Assembly (NCBI GenBank): GCA_029880325.1
Contig: JAOUOP010000072.1
Coordinates: 1 to 32,849 of the forward strand
DNA length: 32,849 bases
Direction of reading: 5' to 3'
Source: Myxococcales bacterium
GTDB lineage: Bacteria > Myxococcota_A > Polyangia > Polyangiales > JAFGIB01
Positions 14,661 to 22,824 of this stretch are shown one piece after another. The position numbers and the translations under genes were made by a program. Numbering within the stretch: the stretch's first letter is position 1; every line of letters starts with the position of its first letter. Under the pieces are notes generated by a model, which was not told the DNA's origin, made no database searches, and saw only the letters and a list, made by a program, of their open reading frames with translations.

Positions 14661-14682
14661 CATCCAAAAGCTTTTGGGGATG
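14661..14682. promoter_or_regulatory. 22-bp near-perfect palindrome, candidate operator of the metal efflux operon
   Basis: CATCCAAAAG followed by CTTTTGGGGATG forms a dyad centred on AAGCTT with one extra G in the right arm. It lies in the 267-base divergent region between the cysteine-rich lipoprotein (start 14540) and the efflux operon (start 14808), where an operator would be expected. The regulator is unknown. Confidence 0.45.
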
Positions 14683-14807
14683 GGCGGGGCGACCTGGCAA
14701 AGCCGGAGACAGCCATGCCGCACGAAAATTGCGCATGGGCGCAGTCCCGGCGGAACGGCGGCGGAACGGCGTGACCCGGTTGGCGCGGGAGGCTACTCTT
14801 CGCGGCC

Positions 14808-16025
14808 GTGCGACCCTTGATGAGCCTGTGCGCCCTGCTTTGCGGACTGCTTTGCACTTTGGCGCCGGCGCTGGCCATCGCTGGAGCCCCGCGCAGCCTG
14901 GACGAGCGCGCCGTGGTGGAACTGGCGCGCAAGCACGGACCGGGCATGGCGGCCATCGCCCAGCAGGTCCACAGCGCCGAAGCCGCCGCCGTGGGTGTCG
15001 GGCGCTACCCCAATCCCCAGCTCGGCTGGCAGCGCGAGCACCAGCCTGGCCACGGCTTCGAGGATGCGCTGGCGCTGACGGTGCCCATCGACCTCTCGAG
15101 CCAACGCGCCTCCCGGCGACATCTGGCCGCGACCGCCGTGCAGCTGGCCCGCAGCCGCGCCGCCAGCCAGCGCGGCCAGGGCGTGCTCGATGCTTTGCTG
15201 CGCTTCTACGAGACCATGGTGGCCGAGCGCAGGCTGGCCATCGCGGCCACGCAACTCGAGCGCCTCGACCGCGCCGCGGAGGTGCTGCGCCAGCGCCACC
15301 AGGAGGGCACCGCCAGCGGCTACGAGCTGACGCGCATGGAGCTGGAGGGCGAGCTGGCCCGCAGCGCCCTGCGAACGGCCGAGATCGCCCGCGACGGGCT
15401 GCGCCTGGCCCTGTCACTGCAGCTGGGGATCGACGGCGGCGAAACGCTGCAGCTGGTGGGCCCGTTGGCCCCGACCGAGGCCGCCCAAGCCGAACACGAG
15501 GCCGAGCCGAGCGCCCTGCGGGAGGCACGCGCCGCCGAGCGCACGGCCGACAACGCCCGCGAGGCCGCCGATGCCACCTATGTGCCGCGCTTTTCGCTCA
15601 GCGGCGGGGTGCGCCGGGTGGAAGAAAACGAGAGCCAGTGGGGTTATCAGGCGGGCCTGTCGATGGAATTGCCCCTGAACCGACCCGCCGCTCCCCTGCG
15701 CGCCCAGGCCAAGGCCGCGCGCGCCCAGGCGAGGGCCCAGGCCGAGCGCCTCGAGCGCACACTGCTGATCGAGCGGGCCCGCGCCGCCCTGCTGCTCAGC
15801 CGCACCCAGGCCGAGCTACAGCGCTTCGGCAGCGCCACGCGCGAGCGGGTCGAACTGCTGGGCAGGGCCGTGCAGCAGGGCTATCTCGAAGGCCGACGCA
15901 CGCTGATCGAGCTCTTGGACGCCCAGCGCACGCGCACCGCGGTGGCCTATCGGGAGCTGGAGCTTGCCCTGGCCGCGCGCCAGGCCGAGCTTTCGCTGCG
16001 CGCGGCGCGTGGGGAGTTTCAATGA
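14808..16025 (+). CDS. TolC-family outer-membrane channel of a metal efflux RND system (CzcC-like)
   Basis: 405 residues with an N-terminal signal peptide ending near ALAIAG. Long coiled-coil helices rich in Ala, Arg, Glu and Leu occur in two similar halves (about 30-210 and 230-400), the duplicated TolC/OEP layout. YPNPQLGW near residue 65 matches the conserved N-P-L element of CzcC-type proteins. As the outer-membrane exit duct it would complete a tripartite pump with the two genes downstream. The start is uncertain: GTG 14808 or ATG 14820, with GGGAGG at 14787-14792 somewhat far from both. Its stop overlaps the next ATG (ATGA, 16022-16025), so the genes are translationally coupled. Confidence 0.88.
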   Translation: MRPLMSLCALLCGLLCTLAPALAIAGAPRSLDERAVVELARKHGPGMAAIAQQVHSAEAAAVGVGRYPNPQLGWQREHQPGHGFEDALALTVPIDLSSQRASRRHLAATAVQLARSRAASQRGQGVLDALLRFYETMVAERRLAIAATQLERLDRAAEVLRQRHQEGTASGYELTRMELEGELARSALRTAEIARDGLRLALSLQLGIDGGETLQLVGPLAPTEAAQAEHEAEPSALREARAAERTADNAREAADATYVPRFSLSGGVRRVEENESQWGYQAGLSMELPLNRPAAPLRAQAKAARAQARAQAERLERTLLIERARAALLLSRTQAELQRFGSATRERVELLGRAVQQGYLEGRRTLIELLDAQRTRTAVAYRELELALAARQAELSLRAARGEFQ

Positions 16026-17686
16026 GGTCGCTCTATCTGCTGGCCAGCTGCGCGCTTTTGCTGGGCTGCCCCCCGCCCGCAAGCGACGAGCATGGCCATG
16101 ATCACGGCGAGGGCCACGATCACGGAATCGGTCACGAGGGCGAGCACGAGGACGGCCACGGCCACGCCCACGCCGACGAGCACCCCAGGGGCCATAACCA
16201 CCATCAGCCGGGCCACGGCCACGGCGAGACGGCCGTCACCGCCATCACCATCTTCGGCGCCGGCCACGAACTCTTCGCCGAGCACGGCCCGGCGGTGGCC
16301 GGCCAGCCGCTGGAGTTTCTCGCCCACCTGACGCGGCTCGAGGATCACAGTCCGGTGAGCGAGGCCACGCTCGAACTCGAACTCGAAGGCCCGGCAACGC
16401 TGCGCGCACAGCAGGGCAAGGCCCTGCGCCCCGGCATCTTCACCCTGCGTTTTACGCCGCAGAAGCCGGGCGAGTATCGCGGCAAGTTGCTCGTGCAAGG
16501 GGCGGAGCGCACCGAGATCGAAGGTCTGACGCTGACGGTGCACGCAAGCGCCCAGGCCGCGGCCAAAGCAGCGCCCGCGGGCCTCGACGAGGACGCGGTG
16601 ATCGAGCTGCTCAAGGAGCAGCAGTGGGGCGTGCCCTTTGGAATTGCGGAGGTCGAGCGCGGCGCGCTGGTGGCCTCCATCGAGGTCGCCGGCACCGTCG
16701 ACACGCCGCCCGGTGGCTCCGCCGTGGTGGGCGCCGCCGTGGCCGGACGCCTGGTGGCGCCACGCGAGGGCCTGCCCCGCCCCGGTCAGAGCGTGCGCAA
16801 GGGGCAGCTCTTGGCCACGCTGGCGCCGGCGCCCTCGTCGCCGGAGGGCGCCGCCCGGGCCCAGCTGGCCATCGTCGAGGCCGACGCGCGCGCGACGGCG
16901 GCCCATGTGGCGGTGGAGCGCGCCCGGCGCCTCATCAAAGAAGAAGCGATCAGCCGCCGCGAGCTGGAGGATGCCGAACGGGAAGCCCAGGTGGCCGAAC
17001 AGGCGGTTTCCGCGGCCCGGCGCGCCGCGGCCCTGTTCTCGGGCGCCACCGGGGGCGGCGGCGCAGGTAGCTGGAAGTTGATCGCCCCGATCGCGGGCAC
17101 GCTCGCCAGCGTCAAAGCCACGCCGGGCTCGAGCGTGGCCCAGGGGGACGTGCTCTTTCACATCGTCAACGCCGACGAGCTGTGGATCCGCGCCAAGGTG
17201 CCCGAGCAGGACGCCGCCCGTTTCCGCTCCGACCGCGACGCCCACTTCAAGCTGCCCGGCACCGAGCAATGGCTTCCCATCAGCCTGGGCGGCGAGGCGC
17301 CCAGCGCATCGCTGGTCAGCGTCTCGCGGACCGTCGACGAGGTGGCGCGCACGGTGGACGTGATCTACGCCCTGCGCGAGCCCGACGCGCGTCTGAGGGT
17401 GGGCGGATTGCTGCGCGTCAGCCTGCCGGCCGGCGACGACTTCGAAGGCCTGGTCGTGCCCGAGAGCGCACTCATCGAGGTGGGCGGCCGCACGTTGGTC
17501 TACAGCCAGGTCGACGGCGAGCACTTCGAGGAGCGCGCCGTGGCCTTGGGACCGCGCAGCGGCTCCCGGGTCGGCATCGCGCGGGGCCTCGACCAGGGTC
17601 AGCGCGTGGTCGTGCGCGGCGCCGAAGTGGTGCGGCTTGCAGCCCGTGCCGACAGCGCCGGCGGCGGCCACGGTCACGTGCACTGA
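16022..17686 (+). CDS. RND periplasmic adaptor lipoprotein with His-rich N-terminus (CzcB-like)
   Basis: 554 residues. Lipobox LLLGC (Cys16) indicates anchoring. Residues about 23-70 are extremely rich in His with Asp/Glu/Gly (EHGHDHGEGHDHG and similar), a likely metal-binding segment; a second short His cluster (GGGHGHVH) closes the protein. Residues about 75-180 form an Ig-like/YtkA-like domain (PLEFLAHLTRLEDHSPV, GIFTLRFTPQKPGEYRG) placed before the adaptor core. The core has the split biotinyl-lipoyl domain (VVGAAVAGRLVAP ... WKLIAPIAGTLASVKATPG), a helical hairpin between and beta-barrel/membrane-proximal parts. It links the inner-membrane pump and the TolC-like duct. The start overlaps the upstream stop, and the next gene begins six bases after its stop. 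Confidence 0.9.
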   Translation: MRSLYLLASCALLLGCPPPASDEHGHDHGEGHDHGIGHEGEHEDGHGHAHADEHPRGHNHHQPGHGHGETAVTAITIFGAGHELFAEHGPAVAGQPLEFLAHLTRLEDHSPVSEATLELELEGPATLRAQQGKALRPGIFTLRFTPQKPGEYRGKLLVQGAERTEIEGLTLTVHASAQAAAKAAPAGLDEDAVIELLKEQQWGVPFGIAEVERGALVASIEVAGTVDTPPGGSAVVGAAVAGRLVAPREGLPRPGQSVRKGQLLATLAPAPSSPEGAARAQLAIVEADARATAAHVAVERARRLIKEEAISRRELEDAEREAQVAEQAVSAARRAAALFSGATGGGGAGSWKLIAPIAGTLASVKATPGSSVAQGDVLFHIVNADELWIRAKVPEQDAARFRSDRDAHFKLPGTEQWLPISLGGEAPSASLVSVSRTVDEVARTVDVIYALREPDARLRVGGLLRVSLPAGDDFEGLVVPESALIEVGGRTLVYSQVDGEHFEERAVALGPRSGSRVGIARGLDQGQRVVVRGAEVVRLAARADSAGGGHGHVH

Positions 17687-17692
17687 GGGGCG

Positions 17693-20600
17693 ATGATCGA
17701 ACGCCTGATCACCCTCTCCCTGCGCCATCGCGCCCTCGTGCTGGGGGCGGCCCTGGCGCTGATGGTGGCGGGCAGCTACCGCGCCATGTCGATGCCGGTC
17801 GACGTCTTTCCGGATCTGACCGCGCCGCGGGTCACGGTGGTGACCGAGGCCTCCGGACTGGCCTCGGAAGAGGTCGAGGAGCTGGTCACCTTTCCGGTCG
17901 AGAGCGCGGTCTATGGCGCCGCTGGCGTGCGCCGGGTGCGCTCGGCTTCGGCGCCCGGGATCTCGCTGGTGTGGGTGGAGTTCGACTGGACCACCGACGG
18001 TTCCACCGCGCGCCAACGCGTGGCCGAGCGGCTGCAGAGCCTGGGCAGCAGCTTGCCACCCGAGGCCGAGATGCCGCTTTTGGCGCCAGCCTCGTCGGTG
18101 ATGGGCGAGATCGCCTTCGTGGCGGTCACCAGCGACGAGCTGGACGGCATGGCCCTGCGGCGCTTCGCCGAGGCGCGCATTCGACGCCGCCTGCTGGCCG
18201 TGGAGGGCGTCTCGCAGGTGGTGGCCATCGGCGGCGACGTCAAGCAGTACCAGATCCTGCTCGACCCACATCGGCTCGAGGGCTACCGGCTGACACTGCA
18301 TGACGTGCTCGAGAGCGTGCAGCGCGGCAGCCGCAATGCGCCCGGCGGCTACCTGGTCGATCGCGGCCAGGAGTCGGTGATCCGCGTGCTGGGGCGCGCC
18401 CGCGGCCTCGAGGATCTGAGCGAGCTGTTGGTGACCACGCGCGGCGGCACGCCGGTGCGGCTGTCGGATCTGGGGCAGGTGCGGGCGGGGCCGGCGGTGC
18501 GCCGCGGGACCGCGAGCTACAACGGGCAGCCCGCGGTGATGCTCAGCGTGGTCAAGCAACCCGCCGCCGACACCGTGGGCACCACGCGCCGGCTCGATGC
18601 GGTGCTCGACGCGCTCGAGACCGACCTGGGCGCGAGCGGCGTCTCGCTGCACCGCAACGTCTTTCGCCAGCTCGACTTCATCTCCACGGCCGTCGAGAAT
18701 TTGATGGAGGTGCTGCGCGACGGCGCCCTGCTGGTGATCGCCGTGCTGGCGCTCTTTCTGTGGAGCTTTCGGCCCACACTCATCAGCGTGCTGGCGATTC
18801 CGCTGTCGATGCTGGCGGCGCTGCTGGTGCTCGATGCGCTGGGGCTTTCCATCGACACCATGACGCTGGGCGGCTTGGCGATCGCCATCGGCGAACTCGT
18901 CGACGACGCCATCGTCGATGTGGAGAACGTCAGCCGGCGCCTGCGCCAGCGGGCACAGCGACCCGAGGCCGAGCAGCCACCCCTGCTCGAGACCGTGCGC
19001 AGCGCTTCGCTCGAGGTGCGCTCTTCGATCGTCAGCGCCACCTACGTGCTGATGCTGGTCTTCGTGCCCCTGCTCTTGCTCGACGGGCTCGAGGGGCGAC
19101 TGCTGCGCCCGCTATCCATCGCCTACCTGGTGGCCATCTTCGCCTCGCTGATCGTGGCGGTGACGGTCACCCCGGCGCTGTGCTCGCTGCTTCTGCCGCG
19201 GGCGGTGGACAAGAGCGCCGGGCGCGAACCGCCGGTGCTGGCGCTGATCGGACGCGCCTACGAACCGATCCTGAGCGGCAGCCTGCGAAGGCCGTGGCGG
19301 GTGCTCGGGCTGGCGGCGCTGGTGGTGGCGCTCGGGGGCGTCGGGCTCTTGCGCTTCGGGCGCAGCTTCCTGCCCGAGTTCAACGAGGGCAGCCTGACCA
19401 TCAATATGGTGCTCGAACCCGGCACCTCGCTCGAGCAGAGCGACGCGCTGGCGACAATGGCCGAACGCCGCCTGCTCGAGGATCCCGCCGTGGTCTCGGT
19501 GGGGCGCCGCACCGGGCGGGCCGAACGCGACGAACACGTGCTGGGCGTGGAGACCAGCGAGCTGGAGGTGCGGCTGCGGCCCGATGATCCGCGCACCAAG
19601 GCCCAGGTCCACAGCGATGTGCGCGAACGGCTGCGCGCGGTGCCCGGAGCCAATTTCACTTTGGGTCAACCGATCTCCCATCGCATCGAGCACATGATCT
19701 CGGGTCAGCGCACGGCGCTGTCGATCAAGGTCTTCGGCGACGACCTGCGCGGCCTGCGCCGCATCGCCGGACGCATCGAGGCGCTGGCCAAGCAGACACC
19801 TGGGTTGGTCGACGTGGGCGTAGAGCAGGTGGTCGACATTCCGCAGCTGGTTTTGCGCATCGACCGCGCGGCCGCCGCCGGCTATGGGCTGTCGGCCGGC
19901 GAAGCGGCCAGCGCCGTGGGCACCGCCCTGTGGGGCTCGGTGGGCGGCCACGTCTTCGAAGAGAGCATGGCCACCGAAGTCGTGGTGCGCTATCCGGCAA
20001 CGGCACTCGAGGATCAAAACGCCCTTTCGCGCACGCGCATCCCGACGCCCTCGGGAGCGCTGGTGCCGATCTCGGCGCTGGCCAAGATTCGACGCGACGC
20101 CGGTCCCAACTACATCCTGCGTGAGAACGTGCAGCGCAGGGTGGTGGTCACGGCCAACCTGGAGGGGCCCGATGCGGCGCGCGCCAAGGAGCTATTGGCC
20201 AAGCGCGTGACGGATTCCATCAAGCTGCCGCCCGGGGTGCGCGTCGAGTACGCCGGGCAGCTGGAGCGCGAGGCGGCGACCACCCGGCGCCTGCTGCTGT
20301 TTGGGCTGTTGTCGGCGCTCGGTATCGCGTTGATCGTGGGCACGACCCTGGGCAGCGTGCGGCGCGCGGCCATCGTGCTGGTCAACTTGCCGTTATCGCT
20401 CGCCGGCGGCGTGATCGGCGTCTATTTGGGTGGCGGAACGTTGAGCGTGGCGACCACCATCGGCTTCATCACGCTCTTCGGCATCGCCACGCGCAACGGC
20501 ATCCTGCTGGCGACGCGCTGCGCCGATCTGGAGCAGCAGGGGGTTGCGCGCATGGAAGCTGCGGCCCAGGCGGCGCGCGAGCGGCTGGCGCCGATTTTGA

Positions 20601-20806
20601 TGACAGCGCTGACCGCCGCCCTGGGCCTTTTGCCCCTGGCGCTGTCGCTGGGACAACCGGGCAGCGAGATCCAGGCGCCGATGGCGTTGGTGATCCTGAC
20701 GGGGCTCTTTACCTCGACCGCGCTCAACATGGTCGTGGTGCCGGCGCTGATCGCTCATCTTGGCGCCGCGCCGGGCCGCGCGCCTGCCGGTGCTCAGCCG
20801 CCGTAG
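17693..20806 (+). CDS. Heavy-metal efflux RND pump (CzcA/CusA-like)
   Basis: 1037 residues, the usual length for an HME-RND permease. MIERLITLSLRHRALVL and PVDVFPDLTAPRV are typical of the family's first helix and following loop. Twelve membrane segments in two groups (about 10-30 plus 340-530, and 530-550 plus 850-1030) flank two large periplasmic portions. The fourth-helix motif GELVDDAIVDVEN (400-412) holds the acidic residues of proton relay; its wording differs from textbook CzcA (DGAVVIVEN) and CusA, so the metal cannot be named with confidence. It uses proton motive force to export metal ions through the adaptor and outer-membrane duct encoded upstream. GAGGGG precedes the ATG. Its 3' end overlaps the convergent flavin reductase-like gene by 13 bases. 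Confidence 0.93.
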   Translation: MIERLITLSLRHRALVLGAALALMVAGSYRAMSMPVDVFPDLTAPRVTVVTEASGLASEEVEELVTFPVESAVYGAAGVRRVRSASAPGISLVWVEFDWTTDGSTARQRVAERLQSLGSSLPPEAEMPLLAPASSVMGEIAFVAVTSDELDGMALRRFAEARIRRRLLAVEGVSQVVAIGGDVKQYQILLDPHRLEGYRLTLHDVLESVQRGSRNAPGGYLVDRGQESVIRVLGRARGLEDLSELLVTTRGGTPVRLSDLGQVRAGPAVRRGTASYNGQPAVMLSVVKQPAADTVGTTRRLDAVLDALETDLGASGVSLHRNVFRQLDFISTAVENLMEVLRDGALLVIAVLALFLWSFRPTLISVLAIPLSMLAALLVLDALGLSIDTMTLGGLAIAIGELVDDAIVDVENVSRRLRQRAQRPEAEQPPLLETVRSASLEVRSSIVSATYVLMLVFVPLLLLDGLEGRLLRPLSIAYLVAIFASLIVAVTVTPALCSLLLPRAVDKSAGREPPVLALIGRAYEPILSGSLRRPWRVLGLAALVVALGGVGLLRFGRSFLPEFNEGSLTINMVLEPGTSLEQSDALATMAERRLLEDPAVVSVGRRTGRAERDEHVLGVETSELEVRLRPDDPRTKAQVHSDVRERLRAVPGANFTLGQPISHRIEHMISGQRTALSIKVFGDDLRGLRRIAGRIEALAKQTPGLVDVGVEQVVDIPQLVLRIDRAAAAGYGLSAGEAASAVGTALWGSVGGHVFEESMATEVVVRYPATALEDQNALSRTRIPTPSGALVPISALAKIRRDAGPNYILRENVQRRVVVTANLEGPDAARAKELLAKRVTDSIKLPPGVRVEYAGQLEREAATTRRLLLFGLLSALGIALIVGTTLGSVRRAAIVLVNLPLSLAGGVIGVYLGGGTLSVATTIGFITLFGIATRNGILLATRCADLEQQGVARMEAAAQAARERLAPILMTALTAALGLLPLALSLGQPGSEIQAPMALVILTGLFTSTALNMVVVPALIAHLGAAPGRAPAGAQPP

Positions 20807-21297
20807 AACATCTTTTCGCCCAGGTCCTTGAGCCACAGGGTCACGTCGTCGGGGCGGCCCTCGGGTTCTGCGCTCACGCCGGCGGCGACGACTTCGCCAA
20901 CCACGACGGAGTGGTCACCCTTCTCGACGACCTCGACAACCTTGCACTCCAGGTAGGCCGGCATGTTGGTGAGGATCGGCGCGCCGGTCTCGCCCTTCCT
21001 GTAGGGCTCGCCGCTGATGCTTTCGCCATCCTTTTGCGCGGGCTTGAAGAAGCCAAACGCCGCGCCCTGCTGATCCTTGCCGAGCACGTTGAGGGCAAAA
21101 GCGCCGGTCTCCTTGAGCAGCGCGTGGGCGCCGGAGTCGGCCTTGACGCCCGCCACGAGCAACGGCGGCTCGAAGGAGGCCTGCGTCACCCAGTTGATGG
21201 TGGCCGCAGCCACTTCACCGGCTTGGTTTTCGGCGGTCAGGACGTACAGTCCGTAGGGGATCATGCGTAGGGCGGTCTTCTTGGCGTTCGAGTCCAC
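20794..21297 (-). CDS. Flavin reductase-like FMN-binding protein
   Basis: 167 residues. The fold signature of flavin reductase-like split-barrel proteins is visible: MIPYGLYVLTAE at the N-terminus, AATINWVTQASFEPPLLVAG (the S-x-x-P-P motif after the FMN-contact strand), a helix with GAFALNVL, then a central acidic strand YLECKVVEVVEKGDHSVVVG and the C-terminal WLKDLGEKMFYGG. It likely binds FMN and reduces flavin or another small substrate with NAD(P)H; the partner is unknown. The start is GTG 21297, chosen because GGAGG lies five bases upstream; the only ATG candidates are out of frame or too far in. The Shine-Dalgarno is part of a hairpin (21301-21338). It is convergent with the efflux pump gene, overlapping by 13 bases. 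Confidence 0.87.
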   Translation of the reverse strand: MDSNAKKTALRMIPYGLYVLTAENQAGEVAAATINWVTQASFEPPLLVAGVKADSGAHALLKETGAFALNVLGKDQQGAAFGFFKPAQKDGESISGEPYRKGETGAPILTNMPAYLECKVVEVVEKGDHSVVVGEVVAAGVSAEPEGRPDDVTLWLKDLGEKMFYGG

Positions 21298-21300
21298 ATT

Positions 21301-21338
21301 GGCCTCCACTGGGGGTCTTCGGGTCCTTGTGGGAGGCC
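21301..21338 (-). promoter_or_regulatory. Hairpin that covers the Shine-Dalgarno of the flavin reductase-like gene
   Basis: On the minus strand GGCCTCCCAC (21338-21329) can pair with GTGGAGGCC (21309-21301) around a 19-nt loop, nine pairs with one bulged C. The GGAGG of the right arm is the ribosome binding site of the GTG at 21297, so the stem would block initiation. It could act as a translational switch or thermometer; no known riboswitch aptamer is recognised. Confidence 0.45.
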
Positions 21339-21586
21339 GCATGGTAGCGCCGTAAATCAGCTGGCGTAAACACGCATCGATCGGTCGTCGGAGTCGGCGC
21401 CCGGTGGGCACGATCGCGCATGTGTGGTACAGATTTCGGGACGTGGCTGGCACGAATTTCGGGTGTGGCGTTGGCTCGGATGGACCGATGGGTCCGCCGG
21501 ACAGGAGCTGGGACGGCTCCGCGACGCCAGGTGAAGTCAGCTTCTGGGTCCGTGAGCCCACAGACCCGGTCGGAGTGAGGATAGGG

Positions 21587-22636
21587 ATGATGCGATTCAG
21601 TGGAATATGGTTTGTAAGGAGCGTGCTGCTGCTCGTGGCGTTGGCCTTGACTTCCGGTTGCGGCGGCGACGACGGCGAAGGTAGCGCGACCTGTGATGCA
21701 GATGCCGGTACGGGCGCGCCCATGGCGTGCCAGTGCGACGATGGCAGCAGCGGTACACAGCTCTGCCAGGCCGACGGCACTCTCTCGGATTGCGCCTGCG
21801 GCAGCAACGCCGACCCCGGCAACACCAACACCGGCGGCTCGGGCCTCGACAGCGGCACGCCGAGCACCGGCAATACGAACCCCGGCGACATGACCGCCGC
21901 CGACAGCGACGCCGGCAGCGACACCGCCCCCGGGGCCACCGACGGCGGCGGCCAGGCCACCGACACCACGGCACCGGCCACCGGTGCGCCCCAGGACGGT
22001 ACCCAGTTGGCCTTCTGCGAAGCCAGCGCCGACTGCAATGACGGCCTCAGCTGCTACACCTTCGGCAACTACTGCTCGGCCGAGTGCAGCGTCGACGAAG
22101 ACTGCGCAGCCCTGGGCGCCAGCTATACCTGCTACGTCCTGGCCGGCCCCGGCGGCGGCGGCTTTCCCGGCGGCGGCCCCGGCGGCGGCACGACCACCGG
22201 CGTCTGCCGCGCCGAGTGCAGCGGCGCCGACGACACTTCCTGCGCCGACCTGATGGAGTGCGCCAACGTGGGCTTCGGCGGCACCGAGTCCTGGCGCTGC
22301 GTCTACACCGAAGCGGCCGCGCCCCAACCCGATCCCGGCACGGGCGGCGGTGGCGGCGGTGCGGCGGCCTTCGAGCAGTGCAGCACCAGCGACGACTGCG
22401 CCAGCGGCCTTAGCTGCAACGCCTTCGGTGGCGGCGTCGGCTACTGCACCCAGGCCTGCGCGGCCGACGACGAGTGCACCGAGCAGCCGAGCAACGGCAG
22501 CGTCACGCCGAACTGCGGCTTCGCCGGAACCTGCTCGCTCAACTGCGCCGATGCGACCGATGGCTGCCCCGGCGGCATGGAGTGCATCAGCTTCGGCGGT
22601 GGTGGCGGCGGCTTCGCCTTCTGTAACTATCCGTGA
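21587..22636 (+). CDS. Cysteine-rich lipoprotein, paralogue of the gene at 13764-14540
   Basis: 349 residues. Lipobox LTSGC gives a lipidated Cys25. The module order mirrors the lipoprotein at 13764-14540: an early Cys cluster (CQCDDG ... CQADGTLSDCAC), an Asn/Thr/Gly/Asp/Ala linker (about 72-137), then FCEASADCNDGLSCY, YCSAECSVDEDCAAL, YTCYVLAGPG, VCRAECSGADD and a WRC. This copy has a glycine-rich loop insertion and an extra C-terminal unit (QCSTSDDCASGLSCN ... CADATDGCPGGMECI). Disulfide-rich and surface-exposed by inference; ligand unknown. ATG 21587 (or the next ATG, 21590) has GTGAGG six bases upstream. A strong terminator follows at 22666. Confidence 0.87.
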   Translation: MMRFSGIWFVRSVLLLVALALTSGCGGDDGEGSATCDADAGTGAPMACQCDDGSSGTQLCQADGTLSDCACGSNADPGNTNTGGSGLDSGTPSTGNTNPGDMTAADSDAGSDTAPGATDGGGQATDTTAPATGAPQDGTQLAFCEASADCNDGLSCYTFGNYCSAECSVDEDCAALGASYTCYVLAGPGGGGFPGGGPGGGTTTGVCRAECSGADDTSCADLMECANVGFGGTESWRCVYTEAAAPQPDPGTGGGGGGAAAFEQCSTSDDCASGLSCNAFGGGVGYCTQACAADDECTEQPSNGSVTPNCGFAGTCSLNCADATDGCPGGMECISFGGGGGGFAFCNYP

Positions 22637-22665
22637 AGTCGATAGCATAGGAGCGATGGCTCGAG

Positions 22666-22705
22666 ACGAGCCCCGGGGCGAACGTGCTCCGGGGCTCGTT
22701 TGTTC
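22666..22705 (+). terminator. Rho-independent terminator
   Basis: ACGAGCCCCGG (22666-22676) and CCGGGGCTCGT (22689-22699) form a perfect 11-bp stem with a 12-nt loop, followed by TTGTT. It lies 29 bases past the stop of the cysteine-rich lipoprotein. Confidence 0.72.
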
Positions 22706-22742
22706 CAGGGTTCTGGCCACCGCAGGACATGTGAGCACGCAT

Positions 22743-22800
22743 ACGTGGGTCGCCCACGTCCTGCCACCATGCATCCAAGCCACCACCGTCGTAGTGGTGG
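22743..22800 (+). promoter_or_regulatory. Two consecutive hairpins in the leader of the kinase/ATPase gene
   Basis: ACGTGGG-TCG-CCCACGT (22743-22759) and CCACCAC-CGTCGTA-GTGGTGG (22780-22800) are both perfect 7-bp stems. They end 24 bases before the TTG start of the kinase gene. They may be an mRNA leader structure or operator dyads; no T tract follows. Confidence 0.4.
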
Positions 22801-22824
22801 GGGGTCCGTGTTACGCTTTCGCCC

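Noticed and set aside
14729..16021. Long N-terminal extension of the adaptor frame
   Set aside because: The frame is open but Arg/Ala/Gly-rich and lies over the TolC-like gene; the adaptor's lipoprotein signal begins at 16022 with an ATGA overlap.
16019..18652. An 877-residue minus-strand open frame over the efflux operon
   Set aside because: It is antisense to the adaptor and pump genes, whose motifs are unmistakable; the frame is rich in His, Gln, Gly, Arg and Ala and matches no fold.
21451..21465. Possible sigma-54 promoter (TGGCACGAATTTCGG)
   Set aside because: The -24 half is perfect, but the -12 half has GG where the invariant GC is needed.
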